From NCBI RefSeq assembly GCF_963676685.1, contig NC_092345.1, forward strand, positions 46,149,838 to 46,213,837: 64,000 bases of DNA, written 5' to 3'. Position 1 is the stretch's first letter, and every line of letters begins with the position of its first letter. The DNA is from Mytilus edulis. Lineage: Eukaryota; Mollusca; Bivalvia; Mytilida; Mytilidae. Of the stretch, positions 34,861 through 47,562 are shown in pieces. Below the pieces are notes generated by a model. It made no database searches and had not been told where the DNA came from. It saw only the letters and a list, made by a program, of their open reading frames with translations. Both the position numbers and the translations under genes were made by a program.

Positions 34861-35443
34861 TACAAGTTATGTAAAAGCGGGAAAAAAGACGGAACGGTCT
34901 AACGGAACAAACAATACGAAAAAGGTCTATTAGGAAATAAAGATAAATATAAAGAAGGAATTGGCGATGTAGACCAAAATCAGGAAAGTGTGGTAAAAAT
35001 GATTTTTTCCGAAAATTATTATTACACAAATTCTAAGCAAACTAATAATTTAGATAAGATGTTCGAAATGATTTTAAAAAATCAAACAAAATTTTTTGGA
35101 ATGTTTTTCAAAGGATGCACATATATGCAAGAAACCGAAATGTCCAGTAAATGTCCAACATTTCGACCCTTTCATCTCTAAAAGTAGCATATGAAGGTAT
35201 ATTTTTGTAACATATTTAAATTTACTAGGTGAAAAATAGCTTGTATGCAAACGTTCGTCAAAATGTTAAAGCGGGATCAAATCTGTATCGAATGCCCTTA
35301 AGGAAACTCCTACCAATACTATTTTGAGTTCTACTTATCGCACAGAAAAGCATTTACTTAGGTAAAATTTTTCTTAATTTATACCAACGATAATGCAATA
35401 ACAATATACTATGATGATAATGAGATTTATTTTTTTATACGTG
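34861..35443. other. Transposon flank, no gene
   Basis: A 63-codon plus frame at 34990-35181 (lysine- and cysteine-bearing, FGMFFKGCTYMQE) has no recognised domain. The right terminus of the transposon should be in this stretch or just inside it. Confidence 0.4.
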
Positions 35444-35700
35444 TCTACAGCTGTTTATTGAGCATTTCCAGAAAAATGACTATGAACAAATAAGTAATGG
35501 TAGTCAAATATTGCAGTTTGATCGTGCAAGATATGTATAAGGTGAATGAATGAATTTTAAAGCCATATAACTACATTTGTAAAATAAAACCCGTTGTATT
35601 ATACAAATGTTTAGTTATATAGTAAAAAGGTTATACATGTATGTTGTATTATAAAAAGGCAGACAAAAACTGAAAAATGATATCTTTCTGTCATTATCTA
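35444..35700 (+). repeat. Direct repeat flanking cGLR-1, left copy
   Basis: It shares AGCTGT, GAAAAATGA-CTATGAACAAATA, GATCGTGCAAGAT, GAATGAATGAA and AAAGCCATATAACTACA in order with 37505-37715. It sits immediately upstream of cGLR-1, while the second copy is downstream. Confidence 0.7.
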
Positions 35701-35748
35701 ACTAAGTATGAGTTGTTGAAATCAGTTTGTAATTTCTGCAATATAAAC

Positions 35749-37089
35749 ATGGAGAGGAGAGAACTTTCATATCAGTTTTACGATTATATGTGTAATATTG
35801 TTGGATCAGAGGAGGTTGTAAAAAAAGGAGAAAAGTATTTATGGCTTTAGATAGTGTTATTGAGAATCTAGAGCAAACGTTTATAAGTAGCGGAAGTAAA
35901 ACGGAAGGGTTCGATCTAGAAGGCAACGACTACGATATAACGATTGTCGATAACCATGTTGATGTATACGAGGGTATACATGATGTGTCTTCCTCTTTTC
36001 ATGGACTTACACTTATAATGGATGCTACAGACACTAAGCAAGGATTTACAAAGCTTAAAGTTGATGAAACATCAGGAAGATACTTACCGCTATCAAATAA
36101 GTGGTGTGAAACATTTGAACAGAGAACGTATGTTTCAAGTAAGCTTTATCTAGAATACCACTTACCTCAACATTATCATGTTATTATTCATGGTCCCTGT
36201 GTGCCTTCAAAAGATGGATTGGTTGATTTCGCATACAGTTTCCAATGTAAGAAATTGATTAATCCTTGCAAACAGTGGATTTTCAGATCTACATGGCCTG
36301 AGTATTAATTGACTCAATATATTGTACATTACAACATTTTGTCTGTTCCTATTGGAAGCAAGAGTTCGGTTAATGAAGATCTCGAATGGCGTATATCGTT
36401 TTCGGTCGCAGATAGACTGCTGGTATATTCGTTTTCGCATACCCAGTTTTTATGTTATGCGTTGTTGAAAATTCTTTTAAAAGATTTAATCAAACAGGAA
36501 CATCAATATCTCATTTGCTCTTATTTTCTTAAAACAATAATGTTCTGGTAGAATATGAAACATGTCTTCATTACTTTATCCCTGACTACAATCTGTTTGA
36601 GGGTAGATTTTTATTTGAACAGCAAACGGCATTACTTGAAATGCTGTATAAAATTTACCATTCATCGTGGAATTATATTTTTCATTCAGCGATTTTTAAA
36701 AATTATAGAAGAGCACAGATAATCTCATTATTACCTAATCTGACAGCATCTTCATTGCCATGCCTGATGTATACAAACTTAGCTTTATATTTCGTTCAAT
36801 CTAATATGTCAAATAAACAACTACTTATTCGTTTATTGAATCAACCAGACAATCATATATATTTTTATATGTTATCAACCGCTGCACTAAGTTCAATGCA
36901 GGATTGTCTTAACTTGAAGGAAAGAAATAAATCTGTGTATAGACAATACAGATAATGTTTCGATATTTCAACACAGCCGCGTATTTCTCTTCTGTCAATG
37001 CTTGGGCACTGTTGGCATCGTTATTTTATAAATGTTGCCAACACAGGGAATGCCTTCATATACTGAACAACAGTCTTTCTAAATGTACA
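35749..37089 (+). pseudogene. Mab-21/cGAS-like nucleotidyltransferase (cGLR-1), broken
   Basis: A decayed paralogue of cGLR-2. It starts at the ATG at 35749 (MERRELSYQFYDYMCNIVG). Lesions: a one-base frameshift at the seven-A run 35820-35826; a TAA at 36306-36308 after WIFRSTWPEY; a loss of about 96 bp after IMFW (36549), removing the segment cGLR-2 has between MFW and VEYETCLHYF; and a one-base loss near 36950 in RQYQI. Between lesions the family sequence is clear: SGSKTEGFDLEGNDYDI is the nucleotidyltransferase G-S ... D-x-D motif, KDGLVDF holds the third acidic residue, and EDLEWRISFSVADRLL is the Mab-21 signature. Similarity ends in NSLSKCT near 37089. In life such enzymes sense nucleic acid and make a cyclic dinucleotide; this copy should be inactive. 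Confidence 0.85.
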
Positions 37090-37504
37090 AGCCTCGCCTA
37101 TTTGAATTTGCCTGGAAGATTGTTATTCTTGTTATACCTTTTTTGCTCATTAGATCAACAATTCCAATCACCATAATTTCTATTACTTGAAATTAGTATG
37201 CTGATAAAATAGTGACTATAAAATGTCTCGAAGTGTGATGGAATATCTAATTTTAATCGTTCAGAGAAAACAAAAATGTCCGAATAAATTTCATCCAATT
37301 GTTCCTTGTTTGATTATTGCTTGCATTACGTTTTGGATATTATCAGAAGATCCTGAAAAATGCGTCAGACACAGCAAATTTACTCAGTGTTATGTTTTTA
37401 CTAGTAATGTGTCGTTTACGCTGTCAATACAAAAAAGCTTTCATTTATTGAGGCAAATATTGTGATGAAGTATACTCATCACAATCATGTAACTACTACT
37501 TCAT
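37090..37504. other. No gene seen past the cGLR-1 break
   Basis: The plus frame at 37223-37465 has no similarity to the C-terminal part of cGLR-2 and no domain I recognise. It may be a remnant of replaced sequence. Confidence 0.4.
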
Positions 37505-37715
37505 TACTATTGATTTCTTACATGTGGTCACAGCTGTCAATATCCGGGAAAATGATCGTGAACAAATATGGTTAAGAAATGCAGTCTTGCAAGATCTGGA
37601 TTACAATGTGGGCTAATGAATGAATGAAAAAGCCATATAACTACAACAATTGTAAACAAAGTACTTTGTATTATAAACAGGCGAACATAATCTGTATAAA
37701 AGTATCTGTCAAAAT
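37505..37715 (+). repeat. Direct repeat flanking cGLR-1, right copy
   Basis: Second copy of the sequence at 35444-35700. No cGLR sequence follows it, so it may mark a lost copy. Confidence 0.7.
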
Positions 37716-38346
37716 TATCCATATTTCTCAATAGTTCACTACAATATTGTAAAGAAAAAGTCAGTACTTTTTAGGAAAGCACACAAATAATAAAGATCGT
37801 CTTCTACAATAGTCACATTCCAATATATATTGAAATATTTTGAATTAAATCTTTCATGTGACAGCAAATGCTATGTTTCCCCTGATAAGGTACTGATTAT
37901 TTTTGAATTTGACAAAATAATTTTTTTATCAACGTAAATGAATGGTGTTTTTTTTTTGTAATTGTTGGTGTGTCCTCCGTACGTGCATTGATACTGTATA
38001 CGCCACTATAGATATTTTCCAATTAAATGATAATACTTGACATTATCAATGTACCCGAACTTATCTCGGCCTATTGCAATTAAGCATGACGGAGGGGGAC
38101 AAAGACTTGTGATGTTTTCTTTTGCTCGATGAAAACACACACTTATTTTTTATATCTTTTCAATTACTCGATCTGCTATTTCAATTTTTTTACATTTTTT
38201 TCAGAAAATTCTGGATGATTTTATAAACAACAACCTTGTATTGAAATTATTTATGAAGTTACCGGGAGTTAAATGCACATGTCATTGACTGAACACTACA
38301 CATGGCTGATATATTTAGTTATGAGAGTGTCAATTGTAAAAGTTTT
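37716..38346. other. No gene seen
   Basis: AT-rich spacer without recognisable content. Confidence 0.45.
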
Positions 38347-41300
38347 TTAAAGGGAAATTCCGCGATTTTTTACTTATCATCTAATTATGTTCATCTTAAC
38401 ATAAAAAACACATTTGCAAAGTTTTAAATTTATATTCCTTCTAATAACGGAGAAAATCAAGTATTTGTAATTTTTTTGGTTGAATTCTCGAGTGGGTCGT
38501 GACGTTTAGCCCGATTTGTTGAATTTTGGGAAAAAATAAAATCTGTTTAACTCTTATAGCTTATCGACAATATACGTAATTAAAAGCGCACAGCTGACGA
38601 ACGGTCGTAGTTATTAACCACAATATAAGAATGAACGAAAATGAATATGCATAAACCGTTTTGTATTGATTGAATTAAACTCCTATAAAATTATCTCTAG
38701 TAAATGTTTTCGAATAAATTTCATTAATTATTGTTGAGATTTTTTTCATAAAATATTTATTAAACATTTTTACTGATATTGAACTAAAAATATTTCAGTT
38801 CTATTTACCGTTATTGTTTTGATAATCATTTTAATGCAACTAATGTGTGAGCAGAGTGTGCATATTTTTTGTAAAGGTCACTGTGTATTTCTCGGCTTGA
38901 GGTCAATTCGTTTACCTTGTAGCTATTTAGCCGCAGGTGTGAGTTCAAGCGTACACAGGTATGAATGTTGTTATTTGGAAAGGATAAACAGAAAGGATTA
39001 GAAAGAGTATGCTGTATTTAATTAAAATACACTAAGATTTAATACACGATGAGAATAAAGATACAATAATTTTAAAAATTGTGTAAATTAATTGAAAATA
39101 AAATTCAGATTCGTAATTCCGAAAGTGAATAAAAATAAAAGGAAACAATTTTTGATTACTTTCTTAGCGGCAATTGGCGTAAAGATTCAAATATGAAGTA
39201 AAAAATATTAGTATTAATCTTTAATAAATACTAAATGCAATATTACCCAATTTGATATACCATTGCACATCTGTTTGATATCATTGACTTTACCGGAATT
39301 ACTTAACTTGTATTCAAATCTGGCTGTGTTTAAATGCTAATAAAACTATCGCAATTTTTAAGTTTTTAATTGAAAAAAATACAACATACAACATGCATGA
39401 TTTTTTTTTAGTTTCTTTTTTACATTTCATTTTCACATAATTAAATTCATAGGACAATCATTTACACAAACTTTTTGTGAAAAGAATACCAATTATCTAA
39501 GCTAAGGCATTATTATTTTTGAGGATTTTTTTAAATTCTATGATAATATTTGTGCAATGCTGAACATGACAGCCGTCATTAATCCAAATGAGTAATACAG
39601 TAGTTGTAATAAAACTTATATTTTAGTCATGCATAACTGATATTGACGAATTTAGAATAGTTCGTCCATACATCGTTGTTCTTGAAACAATCATTATTAG
39701 TATACATATAAGTTTCCTGACGTATAAGCGCCATTGAGGATGAGCTCCAGAGAAAGCAGACTAGTAGCGTTTCGTTCGTTTGTTTATTGGGAAAGGAGAG
39801 GAAATGCAACCACTTGTACAGATAAACGACAGAATTACCATACAAGCATTTATAGTCAACACAATCAGAAAGAGTTCCATCGTTGGACGGGGAATTGAAG
39901 GCTTCCAAGAATGAACAAGTGACATGTCTAACTCTGAACAGTTAGAAAACGGACTATCGACATTGACCGCTTGTTCTTGATATTTGAAACTGCATGCATA
40001 TATACGTATACGTTTATGATAGTGATGAGTTCTTGCGTCTGACAAAAAATAAATTCCTGCATGGTTATATCTTGCCATACGTGTATATTGGTTTGTATTA
40101 AGGTGATTACTCAAAATCGTTATTTGAAAATCCTGTTTGTTAGATGTAGATTTATTTCAATACAGAAATTTCGTCTATATATTAAGTTACACAAGTGTAT
40201 AACACGGAGAAGCTCTGAAGGTACATTACTTCAATTTTGTTTGGGTGTGAACCATCGATGTTTACAGCAATATCAAAGAATAAGATGATGATGGTAGAAA
40301 GAACTATGGGCGTCATGTGGCAAATATTACATGCATATCGGACCATGAGTTGTCAATCTGTATGAAAAGATTTCCAATGCAACCATATTATTGAGAAGGA
40401 TTGTTTACATGTTATACTCTCGTACTAGTATTACAGGGTTCTTGTGACGTTCACCTTTGACGCACATCTTTTTAACGATGTTTTAAAAAAAAAAAGACAG
40501 AACCAATTTAATGTCATATTTCCCTGTTTTTTAAATATAACTAAAAGTCTTTTATCTGACAAGAATACCACTATTTAGTGGACAAGTAATCTATTCTTTT
40601 TTCTGTTATTGAATACCAAGAAAGAAAATATATCCCGAAATTAATTTGAAACTTTGATACTCAATAGTTTCCCAGCAAAATATTCACATCCCTTGGGGAT
40701 TCTTAGTGTTCGTCCAGTGGCATATATAACAATTGTGATGACGAATCCCTTCCTTTGTTCGAGAACAATCTTATTGAAATACAAATCTGTGATTTTACTA
40801 TGTCCACAACTTCAATGAACCAAAGCAAAAGTTATACATCGACCTGTATTTAAATCAAATTGGTTCTCTTCTTCTTCTTCTTCTTCTTCTTTTTCTTCTT
40901 CTTCTGGTATACAATAGTCCATCGACATTCGATGATAACATACTGTTGGCATACGTGGACTAGTCCATTTATAAAACTTTTAGCCCAATTTATTCAAAGT
41001 ATATATTTTTTTCTTATGTTTAATGTATACATGTATATATTTTAAATTGCGCTATAGTTCCGTAACTTTCTACCCAGTCGTATAAACGAATCGTCGACAA
41101 GTGCGTACATTTTATTAAATCAATATTTCTGGTATGTTCCAATCTGCCCTTCACTATTAATTGACAATGAGTATATATATTACATTTTCCCAAATTCACC
41201 CTTGGAAAAAATATTCAAATAGATTTTAATTTCATCAAATCTCATTTTTAGGGTATTATTTATGTTTTTATGAATAATATTCTTTACACCAGAAATATTA

Positions 41301-41887
41301 TTTAAAAACAAGCGTATGAGTTTAGTAATGACAAGTAAGACAGAGTTGTATATTATACATCTGATAGTTCAAAATGGAAAGTTATAAGTTATCGGCCGTG
41401 TACAATGATCAATACCTGCAGAAGTGAAACGATGCATGAACTTGCAAGCCCGACAGGAAATCGCTTGAATACCTTGACATGTCACCTCACACCCCTCACA
41501 ATACCTTTGGAAGTAATATCTTTAGCCATGCTGGTGATCAACAGTTTAAAAACAACAGACCATGGTAATTTAAAAAAAATAAGAATATTATCCGTATCAA
41601 GTTAGTTAGTCAAATAAAACAACCGTACGATTGACAAGATATCGACACGCAATTACGACTACATCGGTAACTGTAGTTTTGTTCCTTTGTGGTTTATAGA
41701 CATATCGTTGTTATTTATCGGGAAAGAAGACAAAATGGCCGAACGCAGATGATTGATACTCTAAATTTAAAATCGATGGTGATCGCTTATCTAGCGGAAT
41801 AAAACTTTAATATCTATGAATTTGAGCATTTTTATACAGAATGAACATAATATCAATTTTTGATTTTTTTGCGAAGTTTCCCTTTAA
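38347..41887. mobile_element. Candidate 3.5-kb element bounded by inverted repeats
   Basis: The left end TTAAAGGGAAATTCCGCGAT and the complement of the right end, TTAAAGGGAAACTTCGCAAA, match. Loose similarity continues about 50 bp to a shared TATGTTCATTC/TATGTTCATCT block. No transposase is visible inside. Two overlapping minus-strand frames at 39627-40114 (93 and 117 codons) are the longest but have no domain I can name. Some sequence inside may be ordinary host DNA. Confidence 0.4.
40864..40905. repeat. (TTC)n microsatellite
   Basis: About 13 TTC units, interrupted once by TTTTTC. It makes the artificial poly-phenylalanine frame on the plus strand. Confidence 0.95.
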
Positions 41888-43889
41888 TAAAAATTAAGTT
41901 AAATTAAACAAAATCACATCACAAGAATCTGGTAACCTTCATATCTGATGATAATTTTTAAACAAGTTAAATTAAAGTTATTTACGTCGGAAAGCAAGAG
42001 TTGGTGTACATTGCAACAGTCTTTCAGATTTGAATGTGAGATAAATTAATCAAAGTAAACTTACTCCCAACATCAATAAGGTCCTAGGAAATTTGTCTTC
42101 TGCTGAATGCAGATCAATTGAGTCCATTTTCTCTCTCTACACTATAACAAACATGGTATATAATGTTTTAAGACATTATAGTATGCTGAACAAAATAAAA
42201 CTAGTTGATGTATGATTATTTTTGTACAGTTGCATATTACAGTAATTGAAACATTTGTATTACGTCGATACACAACGTAAATGTTTACCTTTCATCATTT
42301 AAAAGATATTTTAGAGTTATAGAAATTCCTTCACATTGAAAAATGACTGCCTTCAGAAAGCCGGGCATCAGTAGTCAGTATGTCGGTACCCACTAAATTC
42401 TAAACATTTATTTATATCGTACTGAATAAATAAATTATAAAATACGATATGAAGTTCAAACTCGTTCAGGTAATTTGATCGGAGATAAATTTTACTTTGC
42501 GTTTGACATTCATTTTCCTCATATATTAGACATTCCAAAAACATTTTAAAATGTTTAAATATGTAAGGATAGAAATTGGTAATCACTTGTACTCTGCATC
42601 AAAATTGCAGAACGATTATTGTAGATGTATCATTCTGTTCCTTTTCACATATTTGTAATATTCTTAATTGAAATGATTTACTGTTTTTGTTTCATTTGTC
42701 ATTGTATTGGAAACGTGTTATAAAGGTAACAACATCAAAAGTAGTTAAACCCATACAGTTTTTACAAATAATAATATTAGTTATGTCGCTTTGTCCGAAG
42801 AATTTTACTTCAAACAACTATGAATGGAAAAATTGAATAAAACATACAATTTTAAAAATCCACCGATTCAAATATTTTATAAAATGTTGAAGACTGTTGG
42901 ACTATGGAACAGTTTTTTTTATCTTAAAAGGTATTTCGATTTGCGAGTAAAGGGAAACGAAAGACACATACATCGGTAAAAATAAGTTTGAATTTCCAAT
43001 TTGAATGTTTATAAACATCAAAAGTGTCGGTTGGCATCAACATATCCCTGGCTTTCAAATGATAATCTTTTTTAAGGTAAAGTTAGAAGGTCGAAAGTTA
43101 TCAAAATGTTCAATTATTTATTGATAATAAGGCATTAGTTACTTTATTCCAACGGTCTGTACACATTGTTATTTAAATCTTATGGCAATCCACCATAATG
43201 ATTGGGTTTATACATCGATAACGACAATGTTCAAATATCCGAGTGCATATAGGATATACACATAAATTAAACCTCAACCGAAAATAGCTGGAAAAACACT
43301 AATTGACAAATCAAAAGTTTAATCATCTAGCCTTATAAAGGATTTGTAAAGGAAACACATCAGGTAAAATAAGAATCGTAAGTTTCAATTGATATTAACA
43401 TTCAACCTGCATTAATTAATTATAATATGATAATTTGTTGTTCTGGTTGTCTTTTATTTATATATATATAGAGGTATAGAGTGTAATTATATACACTACT
43501 AGAACATGTAGTTGGACATACATTTTTTTATTATACAAAAGCCTTTATTATGAAAGGTCTGCTCTCTATTGCTTTGAAAATATATCTAAGCTTTTTTGTG
43601 AAAGATTATCATTGCAGCAGGATGTTGAAAGCATTTTGACGCACTCACTTAGTATTTTTTGTTGAGATTATTTATTCATTCCCATTTCTTAGTAGTTGTA
43701 TCTGCTTCAAACTTATATATGTTCTGTATTGTGTAATGTGTATAAAAAAACCTACCTTTATATGCCATGCTTTTGGAGAAATTTTATCAATTGCTTTTAC
43801 TTTAACATAAAAAAAAAACGAACAAAAAAATAATGCTGTTAGGAGAGTACGCAAGATGCGCCTCAGGAATAGATAACCTTATCTGTATT
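41888..43889. other. No gene seen
   Basis: AT-rich spacer. Short frames at 42368-42586 and 43672-43854 are unsupported. A TATATATATA run is at about 43462. Confidence 0.45.
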
Positions 43890-44150
43890 TGGCAAAACCT
43901 TTTGAAATTTGGTGCTCGATGCTTTTCAACTTTGTACTTCATTTGGCCTTTTTAACTTATTTGGGTTCGAGCGTCACTGATGAGTCTTTTGTAGACGAAT
44001 CAAACGTCTAGCGTAAATACAAAAGTTAAATTCTGGTATATATAATGAGTTTATTCGTCTACATTAGACGCGTCAGTGTCGCGTAGATCAACATAGCCAA
44101 AACAAGTACAAAATTGAAAAGCATTGAGAACCCAAAATTTCAAACATATT
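43890..44150. repeat. Two core repeats head to head (inverted pair)
   Basis: The left copy reads on the minus strand (GAGCGTCACTGATGAGTCTT, then GTAGACGAATC). The right copy reads on the plus strand (TCGTCTACATTAGACGCG, GTACAAAATTGAAAAGCATT). Together they give an imperfect inverted repeat of about 260 bp around TCTGGTATATATAATGAG. Confidence 0.7.
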
Positions 44151-44385
44151 ATGCCAAATACAGCTTAGGTAATCTATAAGAAAATTCTGAGTATCTCAAA
44201 TAATTCTTATTTTTGCAAACAGTCAATTCATAAAATGACCATATAATTGATATTCATGACATCACCGAAATGCTGATTAATGGGCTGATGAAGACATCGG
44301 GGACGAAACGTCAAACGTTAGTGGCATCGACCCAGTTGCAAAAATAGTTATCAAAGGTACCAGGCTTATAATCTAATAAGCCAGC

Positions 44386-44480
44386 CAGATGCGCGTTTCG
44401 ACTTCATAAGAGTCATCAGTGACTATCGGATCAAAATAGTTAGAAAGCCAATACAAATAGTTCGGAAACAAAATATCTAA
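44386..44480 (+). repeat. Interspersed core repeat
   Basis: CCAGATGCGCGTTTCGACTT followed by AAGAGTCATCAGTGACTATC and GGATCAAAATAGTTAGAAAG. Same family as 3249 and 50675. Confidence 0.75.
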
Positions 44481-45778
44481 AAGCTTTCTTAATCTATTCT
44501 TATCGGCACATGATACGACAGAAAAATTCAAATGCAACCGCTTAAATAAGAATTCTGACAAGCTCATTTTATCAGCTACCTATTGTGCTAGTGATATTTT
44601 AGAAGTACAAGAGGTAATAACAATCCAAAGTGGGCAAGAGCGAATATCAAATCACCATATGGAATTTACTGACCCCATATGCATTGCATTAAGACATTTG
44701 TACACTGTGTAACGGATCTACCTTACCGACTATCTTAACATGATGTATCTAGACTAGTGGCCTAATAAAGAGACGAAGTCTTCAATGTCAAGAACCTTCT
44801 TCTATAAGTCTATTCAAAAGAAATACCAACACTATTAACTCAGTCTTTAATGTGTTTTATGAATTTATTTCAATGGTTGATCTAAAAACTTATCAGTCTG
44901 TTCAGATATGTAATTAACACTGTGTTGTTTCTAAAAAGAGACATAACACCACATCAAGCCTTGTTTTGAAAAAGAACACACCTTCTAACCACATAATAAA
45001 AAATGGTGTAAAGGTGTAAGTGGGGTAAGTAAAGTATGTTACGGTCTGTAACATGTTTCGCCCACCCTGTCACTAGCATTAGGCAGTAGTGTAACAGTCC
45101 TACATAAGTGCAGACAAAAACAATCAATTAGAAATGGCTAAAGTCACCAAACGTACACAAACTTAAAAACGATAAACACATATACCGACAGAAATAACCG
45201 ATCAGAATGCATATAGTTACGGGAAGTTTTATTAAGCCAGGAACAACTTATTAATAAATCATGTTCTCTCAGACACTTAAATATCATTTATCGCAATTCC
45301 AACCGATTTAATGTAAAGAAGTCGACGTCATGAACAGTCTTAAAACATTATTATGGGCAATGAAAAACTATAAGTACATCACACCAATAAGAGGTTGGGC
45401 TATGAGATTTACAAGATATATCCAGATATGTTTAAATTTGCAAAGATACCAAGTAAAATCAAAGACAGTACTAAGATATCTAACAGAAATTTAACTAAGG
45501 GTACGCAAAAGGCGTTAATACTTAAGTGAAAAAAACATTTGCTAATTTAAATACATTTTTGTTACTTTTTAACGGACTCTTGCTTCTTCTCAATCTCAAC
45601 TCAAATAAACATTATAAAGACGTTATTTATCTTTTTATTCAATCATGTGTCATTGAGTATATTAAGCTTGTTTCTTTATTATAGGGGCAGAATAGTGCAA
45701 CACATAAAAGGACGATCTATGTACATTTTTTTTTTCTCAAAGTAAGAGCTATTGACTTCAGTTAGGAATTTATGAAAT
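44481..45778. other. cGLR-2 upstream region, no gene seen
   Basis: No convincing coding frame. The last 300 bp may hold the cGLR-2 promoter, but I see no TATA box or other site that I would defend. Confidence 0.45.
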
Positions 45779-47562
45779 ATGAACATAGGGGACAAAGAAT
45801 ATTCGCTTCAAATTTATCAATATTTATGTGATATAGTCGGATCAAAAGATGTTGTGAAAACGAGAAGATCGACAATTCTGGCAGCGGATACTGCTTTGTC
45901 GAATACAGATCATGCGCTTATAAGTAGCGGAAGTAAAGGGGAAGGACTAGATCTAAATGGCAGTGATTACGATATCATGCTTGTCGATAAACATATTGGT
46001 GTATACGAGAGTATACACGATATGTCTTCCTTCTCACCCTCGCATGGACTTACACTTTTAATGGATACCAACCTAACCAAGCCTGGATATACAAAGCTAA
46101 AGGTGTGTGACATCTCAGAAAGTTACTCGTCGATTTATATGGAGTGTTGTGAAACTTTTCAAATGAAATCTTATATCTCATGTAATCTTTTTCGGGAAGT
46201 TCATTTATATGAAGGTTATGACATGATTATTCATGGTCCATGCTCGTCTTCAAAAGATGGTACAGTGGATATAGTAGGCACTTTCCAGTGCAAAAATGGG
46301 TAAAACCTGCCAGACAGTGGATTTTCAGATCTAGACGAATATGGCCTAAATATGAATTGATACAGTCTGTTGTGGATCATGGCATTTTGTTTGTTCCTAT
46401 TGGATGCAAAGGTTCTGATACAGAAGATCTTGAATGGCGCATGTCATTTTCCGTCGCCGAAAAGCTTCTCATACATTCATTTTCACATACCCAGTTATTA
46501 TGTTATGCGCTGTTAAAAATTCTTTTGAAAGATATTATCAAACAGAAACACGAAGATCTCATTTGCTCGTATTTTCTTAAAACTATAATGTTCTGGGTAT
46601 GCGAAGAATCTGATCAACAATGGATACCTGAAATGTTCGTCCGATGTTTCATGAGTTGCTTGGCACGTTTTATTTACTGCGTTGAGTATGAAACATGCCT
46701 TCATTACTTTATTCCTGATAACAATCTATTTGAAGGTAGATTTGTATTTGAAGAACGTAAGGCATTACTGGTTACTCTGGTTAAAATTCACAATACGCCT
46801 TGGTACTACGTTTTTCATTCGACAACATTTGAAAGTTTTAGAAGTGCACGAATAAACTCGTTTTACCCTTATCTGGCAGTAACCTCGTTGTCATGTCTGA
46901 ATGTTCCTTGTTTTATGGTACCAATATTTGAATCACCTACAGCATTTAAGCAGATACTTATTCGTTCAGTAAACCAACAAGACAAGCATCTTTTATTACA
47001 TCTGCTTTCAAACTCCGCACTGACATCAATGCAAGATGTTCGTCACGTTAAGGAAAGTAATAAATCTTTTTATAGACAATACCAGATAATATTACGATAT
47101 TTTAAAACAGGTGTGTATTCCTCTTCCGTCCAAGCTTGGGCATTGTTGGCATCTTTGTTTTATAAATATGATCGGTACATGGAATGCATTCAAATACTGA
47201 ACTATAGTCTGTCTAAATGTACTCCAGGTAATATATTGATCAATTTAAATAATGATATTGTTGAACAAAGTATTTTTCAAGACTTAAAGCAAACAATAGG
47301 ATTGTCATTGACGTGCAAATATTTCATCATTCGTGATGTTTCAATGCTTGAACCTTTTCAATTATTACCAACAGAATTGAGCCCTTTAATCAACAAGAAA
47401 ATCGATTACATTAAATTGTTTCCACCAGTTGTGTACTTACATGTTTTACAGTACTTTTGTTTACATCATCTTGGGGATACCAGCGGTAAAATTTTTGCTT
47501 TACGAGACCTTGAATTAACTATAAGAGAAAGATATTTCATACGTGAATGTGGGAACAATTAA
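45779..47562 (+). pseudogene. Mab-21/cGAS-like nucleotidyltransferase (cGLR-2), one frameshift
   Basis: The best-preserved cGLR here, about 594 codons across one frameshift, single exon. The ATG at 45779 gives MNIGDKEYSLQIYQYLCDIV. Catalytic motifs of the nucleotidyltransferase fold are present: G51-S52, D63-x-D65 in GSDYDIM and D164 in KDGTVDI. The Mab-21 C-terminal half carries EDLEWRMSFSVAEKLL, SFSHTQLLCYALLKILLK and ICSYFLKTIMFW. It is followed by TPR-like helices (ALLASLFYKYDRYMECIQIL) and a basic tail ending ECGNN. The frame breaks at a five-A run, 46292-46296, where cGLR-1 (TGTAAGAAA) and cGLR-3 (TGCAAAGAA) keep one more base. The first frame ends at 46303; the second is open to 47562. 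AATAAA lies at 47572. Members of this family detect nucleic acid and signal through STING. It could be inactive, polymorphic or mis-assembled. I did not see a cGAS zinc-ribbon. Confidence 0.87.

Noticed and set aside
37223-37465. 80-codon frame as the C-terminus of cGLR-1
   Set aside because: It does not match the C-terminal part of cGLR-2 (IVEQSIFQDLKQ to RERYFIREC).
39627-40114. Overlapping minus frames as a possible membrane protein in the 38-42 kb element
   Set aside because: There is one hydrophobic stretch, but two overlapping frames compete, there are no splice partners and no known motif.
40860-41045. Poly-phenylalanine frame
   Set aside because: Product of the TTC microsatellite.
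46285-46303. Programmed -1 frameshift in cGLR-2
   Set aside because: The site reads C AAA AAT and is not an X-XXY-YYZ slippery heptamer, and the paralogues have an extra base, so a simple deletion explains it better.
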